The notes beneath the pieces were generated by a model. The model worked only from the letters and a program-made list of their open reading frames with translations. It had not been told where the DNA came from and searched no databases. A program made the translations under genes and the position numbers. DNA of 64,000 nucleotides from an uncultured Fidelibacterota bacterium. GTDB lineage: Bacteria > Fidelibacterota > Marinisomatia > Marinisomatales > TCS55. Location: positions 1-64,000 of the forward strand of contig CAJWZD010000004.1 in the NCBI GenBank assembly GCA_913049685.1. The letters are read 5' to 3'. Shown one piece after another: positions 25,853-36,500 of this stretch; position 1 is the first letter of the stretch; each line of letters begins with the position of its first letter.

Positions 25853-27202
25853 CTAATCCTTATTATATTTAAATGTTTTTAAAAAGTTGGTGTCAAAATT
25901 TCCAGACTGAAATTTTTCATCTTTCATAATAGCCTGGTGAAAAGGTATAGTAGTCTTAGGACCTTCAATAATTGTTTCTTCCAAGGCTCGCTCCATGCGA
26001 TTAATAGCGGATTTTCTATCAGGTGAATGCACAATTAATTTTCCTAACAATGAATCATAATACGGAGGTATCTCGTAACCTGCATAAACATGGGAATCAA
26101 CTCGAACTCCTTTACCTCCTGGCATATGAAAACTTGAAATAGGAATGGCTGAAGGAGTAAAATTTTTGTCAGGATCTTCAGCATTAATCCTACATTCAAT
26201 TGAATGCCCTCTGAGCTTCATTTTGTATAAATAATCTGGGAACCTATCTCCCGAGTGTGTTCTAATTTGCCACTTAATTAAATCTGCACCAGTCACCATC
26301 TCAGTTATTGGATGCTCTACCTGAATACGGGTGTTCATTTCCATAAAATAAAAATCTTTATTTTTATCTAATAAGAATTCAACAGTTCCTACGCCGATAT
26401 ATCCAACAGCTTTGGCTCCAGCAATAGCAGCCTCACCCATTTTTTTTCTTAAATCCTCATTTACAGCAGGTGAAGGTGATTCCTCTACTAGTTTTTGATA
26501 TCTTCTTTGAATTGAGCATTCGCGCTCGCCTAAGCTTGCTACATTTCCGAATGCATCTGCTAAGATCTGAATTTCAATGTGTCTAGGGTTTTCAACAAAT
26601 TTCTCAATATACATATCACCATTATTAAATGCACTTCGAGCCTCGGAGCTTGCTGTCGTAAAAGCATTTTCAATTTCAGACTCTTTATGCACTAAGCGCA
26701 TGCCCCTACCACCGCCACCAGCGGAAGCCTTGAGCATAACAGGATATCCAATGTCATTTGCAATTCGCCGAGCTTCGCTAGGGTTTGATAAAATTCCTTC
26801 GTTACCTGGAATAACTGGAACTCCAGCTGATTTCATAGTCTTTTTAGCTTCAGATTTATCTCCCATTGCATTTATAATGTCTGGCTTTGGCCCTATAAAT
26901 GCGAAATTATTTTCACTGCAAATTTGAGAAAAATCTGCATTTTCAGATAAAAAACCATAACCAGGGTGAATGGCATCAGAATTTGTTATTTCACCAGCTG
27001 AAATAATACTAGGGATGCTTAAGTAAGACTCGCTGCTTTGAGGCGGGCCAATACAAACAGCTTCATCGGCAAATTTTGTATGCAGCGAGCTTTTGTCAGC
27101 TGTAGAATAAACAGCTACTGATTTTATCCCTAATTCGTGACATGCACGAATAATTCGCAGGGCGATTTCACCGCGATTGGCAATTAGTATTTTTTTATAC
27201 AT
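25853..27202 (-). CDS. accC: Acetyl-CoA carboxylase, biotin carboxylase subunit
   Basis: This 449-residue ATP-grasp enzyme carboxylates the biotin on AccB in the first step of fatty acid synthesis. Features are the N-terminal [17 protein letters not shown], the glycine-rich ATP loop [12 protein letters not shown] near residue 165, [17 protein letters not shown] and the catalytic [14 protein letters not shown]. Length is normal. It is two bases downstream of accB and forms the usual accB-accC pair. Confidence 0.97.
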   Translation of the reverse strand: MYKKILIANRGEIALRIIRACHELGIKSVAVYSTADKSSLHTKFADEAVCIGPPQSSESYLSIPSIISAGEITNSDAIHPGYGFLSENADFSQICSENNFAFIGPKPDIINAMGDKSEAKKTMKSAGVPVIPGNEGILSNPSEARRIANDIGYPVMLKASAGGGGRGMRLVHKESEIENAFTTASSEARSAFNNGDMYIEKFVENPRHIEIQILADAFGNVASLGERECSIQRRYQKLVEESPSPAVNEDLRKKMGEAAIAGAKAVGYIGVGTVEFLLDKNKDFYFMEMNTRIQVEHPITEMVTGADLIKWQIRTHSGDRFPDYLYKMKLRGHSIECRINAEDPDKNFTPSAIPISSFHMPGGKGVRVDSHVYAGYEIPPYYDSLLGKLIVHSPDRKSAINRMERALEETIIEGPKTTIPFHQAIMKDEKFQSGNFDTNFLKTFKYNKD

Positions 27203-27203
27203 T

Positions 27204-27662
27204 TTAAGAAGGGTTAATCTTAAATAAGGGCTGATTGTATTCTACAGGGGCACCATTTTTTATCAGTATTTCAGAAATAACTCCATTGCTTTCTGCTTCA
27301 ATCTCATTCATAATTTTCATTGCTTCAATAATGCATAGCGTTTGACCCTTTTTTACGACATCTCCAGCTTTTACAAATGATTCAGCTTCTGGAGAAGGAG
27401 CAGAGTAGAATGTCCCAGGCATAGGTGATAATATTTGATTATGATTAGTGATTTCAGGGCTTGTAGATATTTCATCCTTAGGCGAGGCAGTAGAATTAAT
27501 TTGTGTTGAATTATCTGAATCACTGCTTAATTTTTGGTCAACAACGTTAATTCCAGGGGATTTTACTACTCGATATTTTTTTCCCCAAAAATTGATATCT
27601 ATTTCGTTGACATCGCTATTCTCTAATATGTATATAATTTCTTTTAACTTATCTTGCCACAT
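27204..27662 (-). CDS. accB: Biotin carboxyl carrier protein of acetyl-CoA carboxylase
   Basis: This 152-residue protein has an N-terminal helical region, a flexible Ser/Thr/Asn-rich linker (about residues 45-75) and a biotinyl domain with the biotinylated lysine K116 in [14 protein letters not shown]. It follows efp by 44 bases and precedes accC, an arrangement widely conserved among bacteria. Confidence 0.96.
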   Translation of the reverse strand: MWQDKLKEIIYILENSDVNEIDINFWGKKYRVVKSPGINVVDQKLSSDSDNSTQINSTASPKDEISTSPEITNHNQILSPMPGTFYSAPSPEAESFVKAGDVVKKGQTLCIIEAMKIMNEIEAESNGVISEILIKNGAPVEYNQPLFKINPS

Positions 27663-27706
27663 AGTTTTCTCTAAATGTTGTTATGTATAATCCTAAGAAG
27701 ATACGA

Positions 27707-28270
27707 TTAACTTTTCACACGTTCAATATATTCTCCGGAACGAGTATCTATTTTCAGCAGATCATCAGTATCAATAAAAAGAGGGACTTGAAGACTATAT
27801 CCTGTTTCAACCGTTGCAGGTTTAGTGGCTCCAGTAGCCGTATTTCCTTTAACACCCGGCTCAGTATCTGTTACGCTTAATTCAACATGCGCTGGCAGCC
27901 TGACATCTAAAATATCAACTCCATCAAACAACAGATCAACGTTCATTCCTGGTTTTAGAAAATTCTTATTATTATTTACATTTTCATTTGGAATATTGAA
28001 TTGTTCGTAGGTTGTGTTATCCATAAAAATAAATGAATCAGAGTCATTATACAAAAATTGCATTTCTTTAGCTTCAATTTTTAAAAATTCAAGCTTTACT
28101 CCGGCATTAAATGTTTCATCGATGATTTTTCCAGAGGAAATATCTTTTAACTTTGTTCTTACGAATGCAGGCCCTTTACCAGGCTTAACATGCAAAAATT
28201 CAACAACTTTCATACGTTTATTTTTATGAAAAATTACAGAACCATTTTTTATGTCAGATGTGTTAGCCAT
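27707..28270 (-). CDS. efp: Elongation factor P
   Basis: This 187-residue three-domain EF-P relieves ribosome stalling at polyproline. The tip lysine that is modified in many species is K32 in KPGKGPAFVR. GGGAGACAAAATG-type spacing (GGGAG five bases from the start) gives a strong ribosome binding site. It is the first gene of an efp-accB-accC unit, with 58 bases separating it from the upstream BatD-like gene. No modification genes (epmA/epmB, ymfI, earP) are seen in the window. Confidence 0.96.
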   Translation of the reverse strand: MANTSDIKNGSVIFHKNKRMKVVEFLHVKPGKGPAFVRTKLKDISSGKIIDETFNAGVKLEFLKIEAKEMQFLYNDSDSFIFMDNTTYEQFNIPNENVNNNKNFLKPGMNVDLLFDGVDILDVRLPAHVELSVTDTEPGVKGNTATGATKPATVETGYSLQVPLFIDTDDLLKIDTRSGEYIERVKS

Positions 28271-28328
28271 TTTGTCTCCCTATAGCTATGAAATTTATAA
28301 CTTAATTTTCTTTTTTTATAATTTTTTA

Positions 28329-29261
28329 CTAATCAGCTAAGACTAATAATTTACTAGATGTTTGCTTTACAAAAGCAATTGAACGCTCAAGGAATTTAAT
28401 GCACTGATCATCTACTATATCATATTTTGCATATTTTACCAAATCTGCATTTCGAAAAATTGAAACTAAATCAATAACTTCATTATCATCAAAGGGAAGT
28501 ATAGAACTATTTTGATTTATCTCTTCTGTGGTCATTTCAAGAGCTCTCACAAAAAAACTATTTTCAATGTATTCACGCAAAATAAATGATATCTCAACAA
28601 AGAATTCTTTTTTATGCTGCTTGCTTGAAATATCAGACTTCTTCAATCTTTTTAGCTTTTTTAAAGCTGCGTCATAGGGTTTTTGGTTATTCTGAGGATT
28701 TTCAAGTATTAAATCTTCTTTTATTCTTTTTCTCCATAGCAAAAAAATTACAAAACCAATTAAAATCAAAAGAATAATTTTAATTACAAGTTTTAAGTTC
28801 TCATATGATTGAACCTCTACGGGGCCTTTTATAGGTATAATATCATCTGAAAGCGCGCTTAGGCTTAGGTTTTTTTCTTTGACCGAAATAACATTTACCC
28901 AAATTGAATCTGAATTAATTGTTGAGATGATTGAGCTATCTTCGCCCATAATATTGATGCCAATTTCAGGAATGGCCATCCTCCCAGTATCCCAAAAAAC
29001 CAATTCAAATATCGCATCAAAATATTTTTTTTTAGCATTAAAAGTAGAGCTTTTAAGTTGCATATTATCACTGAAGTATGTCTTTTGAAACTCAATGGTA
29101 TTTGAATCTGGATGACTTATGCCAATGTTTAAAATAACAGGCTCACCAATTGTAGTTTGAAGAGTGTCGATATCTATAGATAAAGCTATAGAATTATTTG
29201 ATTTTTCATTTACGCATGCAAATAAAAATAAGATAGTGAGCAGTATGGGATTTTTAGCTAT
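28329..29261 (-). CDS. BatD-like membrane-anchored lipoprotein, non-canonical start
   Basis: The first ATG at 29063 would give 244 residues, but the frame stays open upstream to an in-frame TAA near 29275 and encodes a lipoprotein signal (KNPILLTILFLFAC) and a beta-rich domain (LQTTIGEPVILNIG) continuous with the rest. No ATG, GTG or TTG exists in that extension before the lipobox; the best positioned candidate is ATA at 29261-29259, which overlaps the DUF58 stop (ATAG). CTG further in is possible. The mature protein has a periplasmic domain, a membrane helix (LKLVIKIILLILIGFVIFLLW) and a cytoplasmic tail with DUF4381-like character. Context (MoxR, DUF58) supports a Bat-type role. The start codon is uncertain; a frameshift in the A-rich tract is an alternative. 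Confidence 0.65.
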   Translation of the reverse strand: MAKNPILLTILFLFACVNEKSNNSIALSIDIDTLQTTIGEPVILNIGISHPDSNTIEFQKTYFSDNMQLKSSTFNAKKKYFDAIFELVFWDTGRMAIPEIGINIMGEDSSIISTINSDSIWVNVISVKEKNLSLSALSDDIIPIKGPVEVQSYENLKLVIKIILLILIGFVIFLLWRKRIKEDLILENPQNNQKPYDAALKKLKRLKKSDISSKQHKKEFFVEISFILREYIENSFFVRALEMTTEEINQNSSILPFDDNEVIDLVSIFRNADLVKYAKYDIVDDQCIKFLERSIAFVKQTSSKLLVLAD

Positions 29262-30133
29262 GGTCTTTTTTCTCTTTTTTTAAAAAAGCTCATCAACGGT
29301 TCAACATAGTCTTGGCTAATACATACATTAACTACATCGAAATTATTTTTTTTAGATTTATTATTAAAATTTTTCCAGTTATCAGAAATTAATTTTTCAG
29401 AAATGCTTCTATCTTTTTTAGATGTAGTATCAATCCAATATTCTTCATTTAATTCTGGGTCAAGAATTTTTACCAGCCCAATATCAGGTATTCTCTCTTC
29501 AGCTGGATCAGAAATACGAATACCAATTAAATCATGCTTCTTGTTTGCTAACTTCAAAGACTTCCAATAGCCATCATCTAAAAAATCAGATATTAAAAAT
29601 ACTACAGATTTTCTTGAAGCGACATTCATTAGAAAATCTAATGCGGTTTCAATGGAGGTTCCATTATTTGAAGGCTTATGAAATAATATTTCACGAATCA
29701 ATCGTAAAATGTGGGATTTATTTTTTTTTGGAGGGATATATTTTTCAACTTTGGAGCTAAACAAAATTAAACCAACCTTATCCTGATTATTTATTGCAGA
29801 GAAACCTAAAACCGATGCTAGTTCTGCTGAAATGTCAGATTTAAGATAATTTAGAGTACCAAATCCACCAGAAGAACTTATATCAACTAAAACATATACT
29901 GTAAGCTCTCTCTCTTCCTCAAAAACTTTGACAAATGGTGCATTATTTCTAGCTGTTACATTCCAATCAATCATCCTTATATCATCACCGGGAAAATACT
30001 CTCTTACTTCTGAAAAAGTCATACCTTGCCCTTTAAACACAGAATGATACTCTCCCCCAAAAAGATCATTAACTAATCCTTTTGTTCTTATTTCAATGTG
30101 TTTAACCTTTTGAAGTATTCTTTTTGGAATCAT
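29258..30133 (-). CDS. DUF58 domain protein (BatA-type vWA-like)
   Basis: This 291-residue protein begins with a basic helix, then the DUF58 signature GQGMTFSEVREYFPGDD..RMIDWNVTARN (about residues 32-65) and a vWA-like fold with VLVDISSSGGFG as the metal-site (MIDAS-like) strand. Such proteins pair with MoxR ATPases and are thought to help assemble or activate envelope complexes; the target here is unknown. It is transcribed 20 bases after moxR and runs into the BatD-like lipoprotein gene. Confidence 0.88.
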   Translation of the reverse strand: MIPKRILQKVKHIEIRTKGLVNDLFGGEYHSVFKGQGMTFSEVREYFPGDDIRMIDWNVTARNNAPFVKVFEEERELTVYVLVDISSSGGFGTLNYLKSDISAELASVLGFSAINNQDKVGLILFSSKVEKYIPPKKNKSHILRLIREILFHKPSNNGTSIETALDFLMNVASRKSVVFLISDFLDDGYWKSLKLANKKHDLIGIRISDPAEERIPDIGLVKILDPELNEEYWIDTTSKKDRSISEKLISDNWKNFNNKSKKNNFDVVNVCISQDYVEPLMSFFKKREKRP

Positions 30134-30152
30134 AGTCTTTCAACAAAAAGGG

Positions 30153-31163
30153 CTATGGTATTTCAATAGAATCAAATAGTCTTTGTATAATATCTTCAGA
30201 TGAAATTTCTTCTGCTTCAGCTTCATAACTAAGAATGATCCTATGTCTCAAAACATCTTTTCCTATGAATCTGACATCTTCAGGTGTGATATAGCCTCTT
30301 CCTTCAAGGAAAGCGCGAGCCTTAGAAGCCAGAATCAAACTAATAGAAGCTCTGGGGCTAGCACCATTTTCAATCAGATGAGAGAGGTCCGGGAGATTGT
30401 AATTAGAAGGGTTTCTAGTGCAAAAAACAAGATTCAATATATACTCTTCAACTTTTTCATCTACATATATATCATTAATTGATTGTTGCGCTTTTGTTAT
30501 CGCAGTAGCTTTGATTTTAGACTTTTTAATTTTGATAGGTTCGGTTCTAGCTGATGATCTTATAATTTGTCGTTCTTCATCCTTGTTTGGATAATCAACT
30601 TTTAACTTCATCATAAATCGATCAACCTGCGCCTCAGGAAGAGTATAAGTCCCCTCTTGCTCGATTGGATTTTGAGTAGCTAACACTAAAAAAGGTTTTC
30701 CAAGCTTAAAGGTAGATTCACCAATAGTAACTTGTCTTTCTTGCATAGCTTCCAATAAAGCGCTCTGTACTTTAGATGGGGCTCTATTTATTTCATCAGC
30801 TAGAATTATGTTAGAAAAAATAGGGCCTTTTTTTGTTTCAAAGCCGCTGGTTTTCTGATTGAAAATCAATGTACCAATTAAATCTGCTGGTAGCATGTCA
30901 GGAGTAAACTGGATTCTTTGAAAACTAGTGTTTATAGAGCTCGCTAAGGTATTCACTGTAAGAGTTTTTGCTAACCCAGGTACTCCCTCAAGCAATAGAT
31001 GGCCATTGGCAAGCATGCCAATAAGTATCTTATCAATTAATTCATGTTGTCCTACTATAACTTCAGCAATTGAATCTCGAAGGGAGGGAACAAATTTTGA
31101 ATCTTTTGCAATTCTATCATTAATTTCTGATAAGCTAAACTTTTTCATTTCATTTTTTCTCAA
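30153..31163 (-). CDS. MoxR-family AAA+ ATPase
   Basis: This 336-residue AAA+ protein has Walker A in GVPGLAKTLTVN (about residue 60), Walker B ILADEINRAPSKVQSALLEAM, sensor 1 LATQNPIEQEGTYTLPEAQ and the C-terminal lid with GASPRASISLILASKARAF. MoxR ATPases act as chaperones that insert cofactors or assemble complexes together with vWA proteins; the DUF58 gene directly downstream is the expected partner. Its start overlaps the end of the TPR lipoprotein gene by 14 bases. Confidence 0.94.
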   Translation of the reverse strand: MRKNEMKKFSLSEINDRIAKDSKFVPSLRDSIAEVIVGQHELIDKILIGMLANGHLLLEGVPGLAKTLTVNTLASSINTSFQRIQFTPDMLPADLIGTLIFNQKTSGFETKKGPIFSNIILADEINRAPSKVQSALLEAMQERQVTIGESTFKLGKPFLVLATQNPIEQEGTYTLPEAQVDRFMMKLKVDYPNKDEERQIIRSSARTEPIKIKKSKIKATAITKAQQSINDIYVDEKVEEYILNLVFCTRNPSNYNLPDLSHLIENGASPRASISLILASKARAFLEGRGYITPEDVRFIGKDVLRHRIILSYEAEAEEISSEDIIQRLFDSIEIP

Positions 31164-31638
31164 TTAAATGTTTTAATTCTGGGATTTCATTTATTCCTAA
31201 ACCCAAATATTTTAGTTCAAATTTTACAGATTCGACCATTTCATGATTAGGATATTTATCTATAAAATTTTTATAAATAATACTGGCTGAATCATGATTC
31301 ATAAGTTCATTAGCATGAATATATCCTTGCATAAAAATGGAAAAAGGGGCCTTATTATTTTCTGGAAAGGCTGCGGAAAATTTTCTGTATTCGCCAATCG
31401 ATTTAGAGAAGTCTTGAAGATCTCTGTAATATATTTCTGCAATAAGATATTGAGCATCTGGCGCTTTAGCATCATCGGAGAACTTGGTTATAATTTTTTT
31501 CAACAGTTTAATTGCTTCTTCTGGATTACCATTATTTCGGAATGTTTCAGCTTCGAGATAATACTCATTAGCAGTCATAAAAAGATCGCAAGAGCTTATA
31601 AAGCAAAGTAATAATATTATATGACTAGTTTTTTTCAT
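31150..31638 (-). CDS. TPR-repeat outer membrane lipoprotein (BamD/YfiO-like)
   Basis: I take the ATG at 31638, because it starts directly with a lipoprotein signal (MKKTSHIILLLCFISSC, lipobox ISSC); an in-frame ATG 51 bases upstream would add a non-signal-like segment. The 162-residue product then has tetratricopeptide-like helices (YYLEAETFRNNGNPEEAIKL, DAQYLIAEIYYRDLQDFSKS and a third pair near residue 105). That build is typical of BamD and CpoB/YbgF-type periplasmic scaffolds. The position between a tamA-like gene and moxR favours an envelope assembly role, but BamD identity is not certain and the protein is shorter than E. coli BamD. Confidence 0.7.
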   Translation of the reverse strand: MKKTSHIILLLCFISSCDLFMTANEYYLEAETFRNNGNPEEAIKLLKKIITKFSDDAKAPDAQYLIAEIYYRDLQDFSKSIGEYRKFSAAFPENNKAPFSIFMQGYIHANELMNHDSASIIYKNFIDKYPNHEMVESVKFELKYLGLGINEIPELKHLIEKK

Positions 31639-31716
31639 TAAAGTTAGCTTTTTGATGTTAAAATTTAAATAATCGCTGCATTTCATCAAAATTGGAATTA
31701 TTATAAAATAATATGA

Positions 31717-33579
31717 CTAGAATGCATAAAGAAAACCCAACTGAATTTGATATATTTTAGGATCAATTGAGTCACGAGCAAGATCTATCCTTAATGGACC
31801 AACCGGGAGATTCAATGTTAACGCTAAACCATAATTCCATACAAGGTTATCAATATTTATGTTTTCTGAATTTTCATAAATATTTCCTCCATCTATAAAT
31901 AATACACCACCAAATTCCCATAAAAGAGGAAATCTCAGCTCTACGTTTGTCAAAACCATCATTTCTTTTCCTGATGGTATATTGCTATCCTCATCGGCTT
32001 CATCAATATTTCCATCTCCATCATTGTCATAGTTATCATTGCTGTAATTTAGTAAGCGTAAGGGGCGAATGGCTCTGAGTGTATTACTACCACCTAAATA
32101 AAATTTTTCAAAAAGAATAGTTTCGTATTGATCATATTCTTTTGACCACCCTGTAATCATACCCCCATTTATTCTCGAAGCAAGGGTAATATGCTTTAGA
32201 ACTGTAATATAATTTCTAAGGTCTAAACTATATTTTATATACGATCTATTACCTCCAAGTGGACCGCCATAAGCATCTAAGCGAAAAATAGCCATATTCC
32301 CTTTTTTTGGATCTATGGGATTATCTCTATTGTCTTGATTGATATGAAATTTGAATTTTCTCTGTTCAATATCTTGACTAAATGCATCGGATTCATCAAA
32401 CCTTTCAAAAGTTAATCCCAAATCAACAAACGAACGTTGGCGATTCCATCGAAAAATATTTGAATACTGAAGACCAAAACGTTTAACGTAAGGCCCATAT
32501 TCATCGCCAAAGTTCTTAAATTGCTGAAAAAATAATTTTACTTGTGCTGGGAGCTTTATGGAAAAAGGTCTTTGGTTAGAGATTTTTATATCAAATCCCA
32601 GCCTTGGAAAAACAAACCCTTCTTCAGTTGGAACCACAACGCTTCCATCAGCCTCAAATCTATTCTTTGAGCCAAAAATCATTCGGTCAGTCCAATTTAT
32701 AGAGCCACCTAACCCGACAAGTGATCGTACGCCGGGCACATATTCAATTTCGTCAAGACCAAATTCTACCGCAGTTTCACCAACATTTTTAAATTCTCTA
32801 AGCCTAACTTCAAGATTCACAAGTGAATCTTTACCTGAAATTGTATGAGCGATAATATTGACGGATGAAAAGAAGCCAAGCTGTAAAAGATTTCGTTTTG
32901 TTTTATCAATCTTTTTTTTATTAAAAATTTTGCCATTTTGAAATTCAATTTCTTTTTTAACAAATAGTGTGTCTATTCGCTCCGCACCTGATATCCATGA
33001 ATCATTTATATAAACCTTTTTGCCTTCATCAACTTTTATAACAATTTGTACAGAATCTTGAATAGCTTGATCAATGTCTATTATCGAGAATATTTTTCCT
33101 TTTTCTTGAAGTAAATCATCAATGATTGATAATTTTTTATTTATAATAATTGGATTGTAAGGTTGACCTTCTAGTAGCCCTAGACTCAGTAAGACATCAT
33201 TATCGTCCAGTGAATTCAAACCTTCTATTTTCACATTTTTTAAAATGAATTGCCTTCCTTCATTGATTAAAAAAAAGATATCAACTTGGTTATTGTTAAC
33301 ATAAAATGAATCTTTTACAGTAGTTTCTAAAAAACCTTTTGAATTGTAATAATTTTTGATATTTATTGCATCGAGCTTCAGCAATCTCCTGTCAAAATCT
33401 ATTGAACTAAACATCATAATTGATGGTGGCTTTAACTCAATCTGATCCTTTAATTCATCTGAATCAATCAGCTTGTTTCCCACAAAAGATACTTTATTGA
33501 TTACGTTATTATTATTTTTTTGGGAAAAAGAAATTGATAAGAATAATAATGATATTATTAAATAATATTTTTTATGCAT
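31717..33579 (-). CDS. Omp85-family outer membrane protein (TamA/BamA-like)
   Basis: The 620-residue protein has a signal peptide (residues 1-19), POTRA-like repeats over about residues 25-260 and a beta-barrel domain from about 280 ending LGFLYAF with a C-terminal aromatic. The size matches TamA better than BamA. The lid-loop (L6) motif, normally VRGF/Y after FYLGG, reads FYLGGSNTLRAI here, so the invariant glycine is alanine (A503). Immediately after it, about 30 extra residues contain an EF-hand-like DNDGDGNIDEAD (518-529). A tamB-like gene directly upstream supports a Tam-type outer membrane protein insertion pair. Confidence 0.85.
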   Translation of the reverse strand: MHKKYYLIISLLFLSISFSQKNNNNVINKVSFVGNKLIDSDELKDQIELKPPSIMMFSSIDFDRRLLKLDAINIKNYYNSKGFLETTVKDSFYVNNNQVDIFFLINEGRQFILKNVKIEGLNSLDDNDVLLSLGLLEGQPYNPIIINKKLSIIDDLLQEKGKIFSIIDIDQAIQDSVQIVIKVDEGKKVYINDSWISGAERIDTLFVKKEIEFQNGKIFNKKKIDKTKRNLLQLGFFSSVNIIAHTISGKDSLVNLEVRLREFKNVGETAVEFGLDEIEYVPGVRSLVGLGGSINWTDRMIFGSKNRFEADGSVVVPTEEGFVFPRLGFDIKISNQRPFSIKLPAQVKLFFQQFKNFGDEYGPYVKRFGLQYSNIFRWNRQRSFVDLGLTFERFDESDAFSQDIEQRKFKFHINQDNRDNPIDPKKGNMAIFRLDAYGGPLGGNRSYIKYSLDLRNYITVLKHITLASRINGGMITGWSKEYDQYETILFEKFYLGGSNTLRAIRPLRLLNYSNDNYDNDGDGNIDEADEDSNIPSGKEMMVLTNVELRFPLLWEFGGVLFIDGGNIYENSENINIDNLVWNYGLALTLNLPVGPLRIDLARDSIDPKIYQIQLGFLYAF

Positions 33580-33590
33580 ACATCTCAGAA

Positions 33591-36500
33591 TTAATATACT
33601 CTGCGAACGCGAAATTTCATTTGCACCTGACCGCTTTCATCTACATTTCCTATTACTGAGAAATTAGGATTTAATTTATATTCAACACCTACTTTGTTTT
33701 TATATGCTGCTTCTAACGAAAAAGATCTTTTGTAGCTTAAGCTAAAATTTTGATTTAATCTTGCATTAATACTGAATTCCTCTCCTTGATTAGGATTAAG
33801 AAGTTCTGACGCTCCTGATATTTGAACATCTTGAATGATCCCAGAAGATTTTAATCCAGTTGTTTTAATAAAGTTTTTTTCAAGCTGTCTTTCTAAGTAC
33901 GCACCAAGTATTGTTTGAGCCTGAGTTCCAAGCCCCTCCGTAGAAAAACCTTCTTCAGATACCCTGGTGTTAAATGTTAATAATTGTAAAATATCGCTTT
34001 CAGAATATCCCTTATCGCTGTCAAATCTCCAATCCGGGTTATCAAATGGTCCAAAAACCCCGAGAAGTATTTCAGCGTCACCAATCTTTGTAGAAGCAGA
34101 TAGCTCTAAAAAAGGATTAAATCCTTGACCATCAAATACCATTGAACCTTTTAAATTCTCAAAAACGTCACCTAAATAATAATAAATTTGACCTTCAATA
34201 AACTCAATTTCTCCAGAATAATTCCATTCGTCATCATATAATTTTGACATACCCAATTCTCCTGAAATTTTTGCATCAATTTGTGAATTTCGTATTGAAA
34301 AGGAATCTTCTATTGGAAATCTAATATTATAACTAGTTATAACCCTTCCTTCGTCTTCAATGTCTAGAGAAGATTCGCTACCTGCAAACTCTTTATAAAT
34401 CGCTCCATTGTTAGCGCTAATTGTTCCAGATATATCAATAGTATCTTTACCAACAATATAAATTTCAAGGTCTGCAAAACTTTCAATGTCCTGATTTAAA
34501 GAACGATAAAAGATATTCTTGCCGGTTGTATTTATTGCATACCTTGGCTCAAAGAATTTGGTGAAATCAATACTTCCTGAAACATTTAAATTGCTTTTAT
34601 CAATTCTCCTTCCATCGGAATTGTTTAATGATCCCACAAATGACTTAATGGATAGCTTATTATTTAACAAATCTGCCTTAGCATTTATTCCTTTAACGGG
34701 TTCGTCCATCAGAACAGTATAGATACTTGTTTCTGAAAGATTGATGAAGCCATTTCGATTTAAATTCTTTTTAGGGCCTTCAATATTAAACTCTACATCA
34801 ATATCGCCAATAATAGAATCAATTTCAGATATATACGCTGAAATAAACTCAGCTGAACGAAAGGAGCCTTCGGATATAAGTTCTAATTCTGCATTTGGAG
34901 ATACTTCTCTTGAGTTAGAAATAAAATCCAGATCAACTGGTATTTTCGCATTACCTTTTATTCGGTTTTTATAAAATTTTGAGGAAAAATTATCAAAAAT
35001 CAGTTTTTTATTTTTATATATTCCACTGCCTATTACAGTTCCTAGCGAAAGCCTACCCCAAAAGGCATTGTCAATTTTTCCATTAAGGTAGTACTCCGTT
35101 TTTAAGGTATTGCCATCTATATCAAAAGATCCCGTGAATTGACCTTTAATTTGTGATAGATAATTATTTGAAATATTAGACATAAAAGATAGGTCAATAT
35201 TTTTGTATTTAGAATATAGTTTGGTAGGCTGGGGTTTTAATCTATCAAACGGAAAAGGAATTTTTCCTGAAATGAAAAAGGTTGATTTGTCATCGTAGTT
35301 AAGAGATACGGTATCAATAGAAATGACTCCATCTCGATAAAAAGCATCAACTCGTAAATTGTTGAAAGGCTGATCCACTAAGAATCCTTCCTTAACGCTA
35401 AAATCAAACTTAACCATATCCAAATTTGTATCTTTCGGAAAATTAATCTCACCAAAAAAACTACCATTTATGTTTTCGCTTCCTTTTATTTTTAATAATG
35501 GTAGAATATCTGAGGTAACGTTTGAAAATTTTATTTTTCCTACAAATGGATTAGTTTCAAAATATCCCTCAATAACACCATCATCCACATGCAGCTCAAA
35601 AGGACTTATTTCCAATTTATTATTAGATAAATTCAACTGAAGTTGAGATGGATTGATAAGAAAATGGTTTTGATATGCAAGTTGAAATTTGTCTACTATT
35701 AAAATAGAGTCAGCACTAAACTTTCCATTAAACTGCATAAAATCATCATTATTTCTTAATTCAAATGACGATATGATTATCTCATTGCCATTCAATGAAA
35801 ATTGACCATTCCCATTTTCAATTATAAAATCACTCCACAAACCCTCACTGAATTTTGTTTTTATAATCCCAGTCCTAAAATTATTTAAGTCTTCAAGCTG
35901 AGCATTAAGCTCAAAACTAGATAAGGAAATTTCATTGTATTCAAAATCGCTAATTGAGAGATCAACATCTACTGAAGTTTTCTCAAACGTACCACCAATT
36001 TTCATTGAACCTGTAGCTTTACCGTTGGATAATGTATCGCTCCAGAAAAAATTTATCAGCGAGCTTGAGGCCTCCGTGAGGTCAGCTTCGAAATCAAGAA
36101 TATTTTTATTGTAGTCAGCGCTGCCATTAATACTCACTAATGAACGATCTATTGAAAGTGTCACAGGATTAATAATTGTTAAGATAGAGTCAGAATATGA
36201 AATACCACCTGAAAAAGACGATGGCTCTTCGTTAAATCTAACCGACTCTGTTACATCAGCATTTATATCAAGAGATGTTATTAGCATGTCTCGAAAACTT
36301 CCATCTAATAATAAGTATCCAGATATACCAGTTTTCTGAGTTTTTAAGATCCATTCACTTAGATCTAAATTGTCAAGTTTTGCAATCCCATTAAATCTAC
36401 CAGCTTCTTCTATAAGACCATTTAAAGATAAGCTGGCTTCCTTTCCTTGAAGGTCTAATCTGTTTAAGCGCACATACCCTGAGTCGCTTTTTAATTCAAA

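Noticed and set aside
31639-31689. Earlier start codon for the TPR lipoprotein gene
   Set aside because: It would put 17 polar residues in front of a clean lipoprotein signal peptide; the start at 31638 is more plausible.
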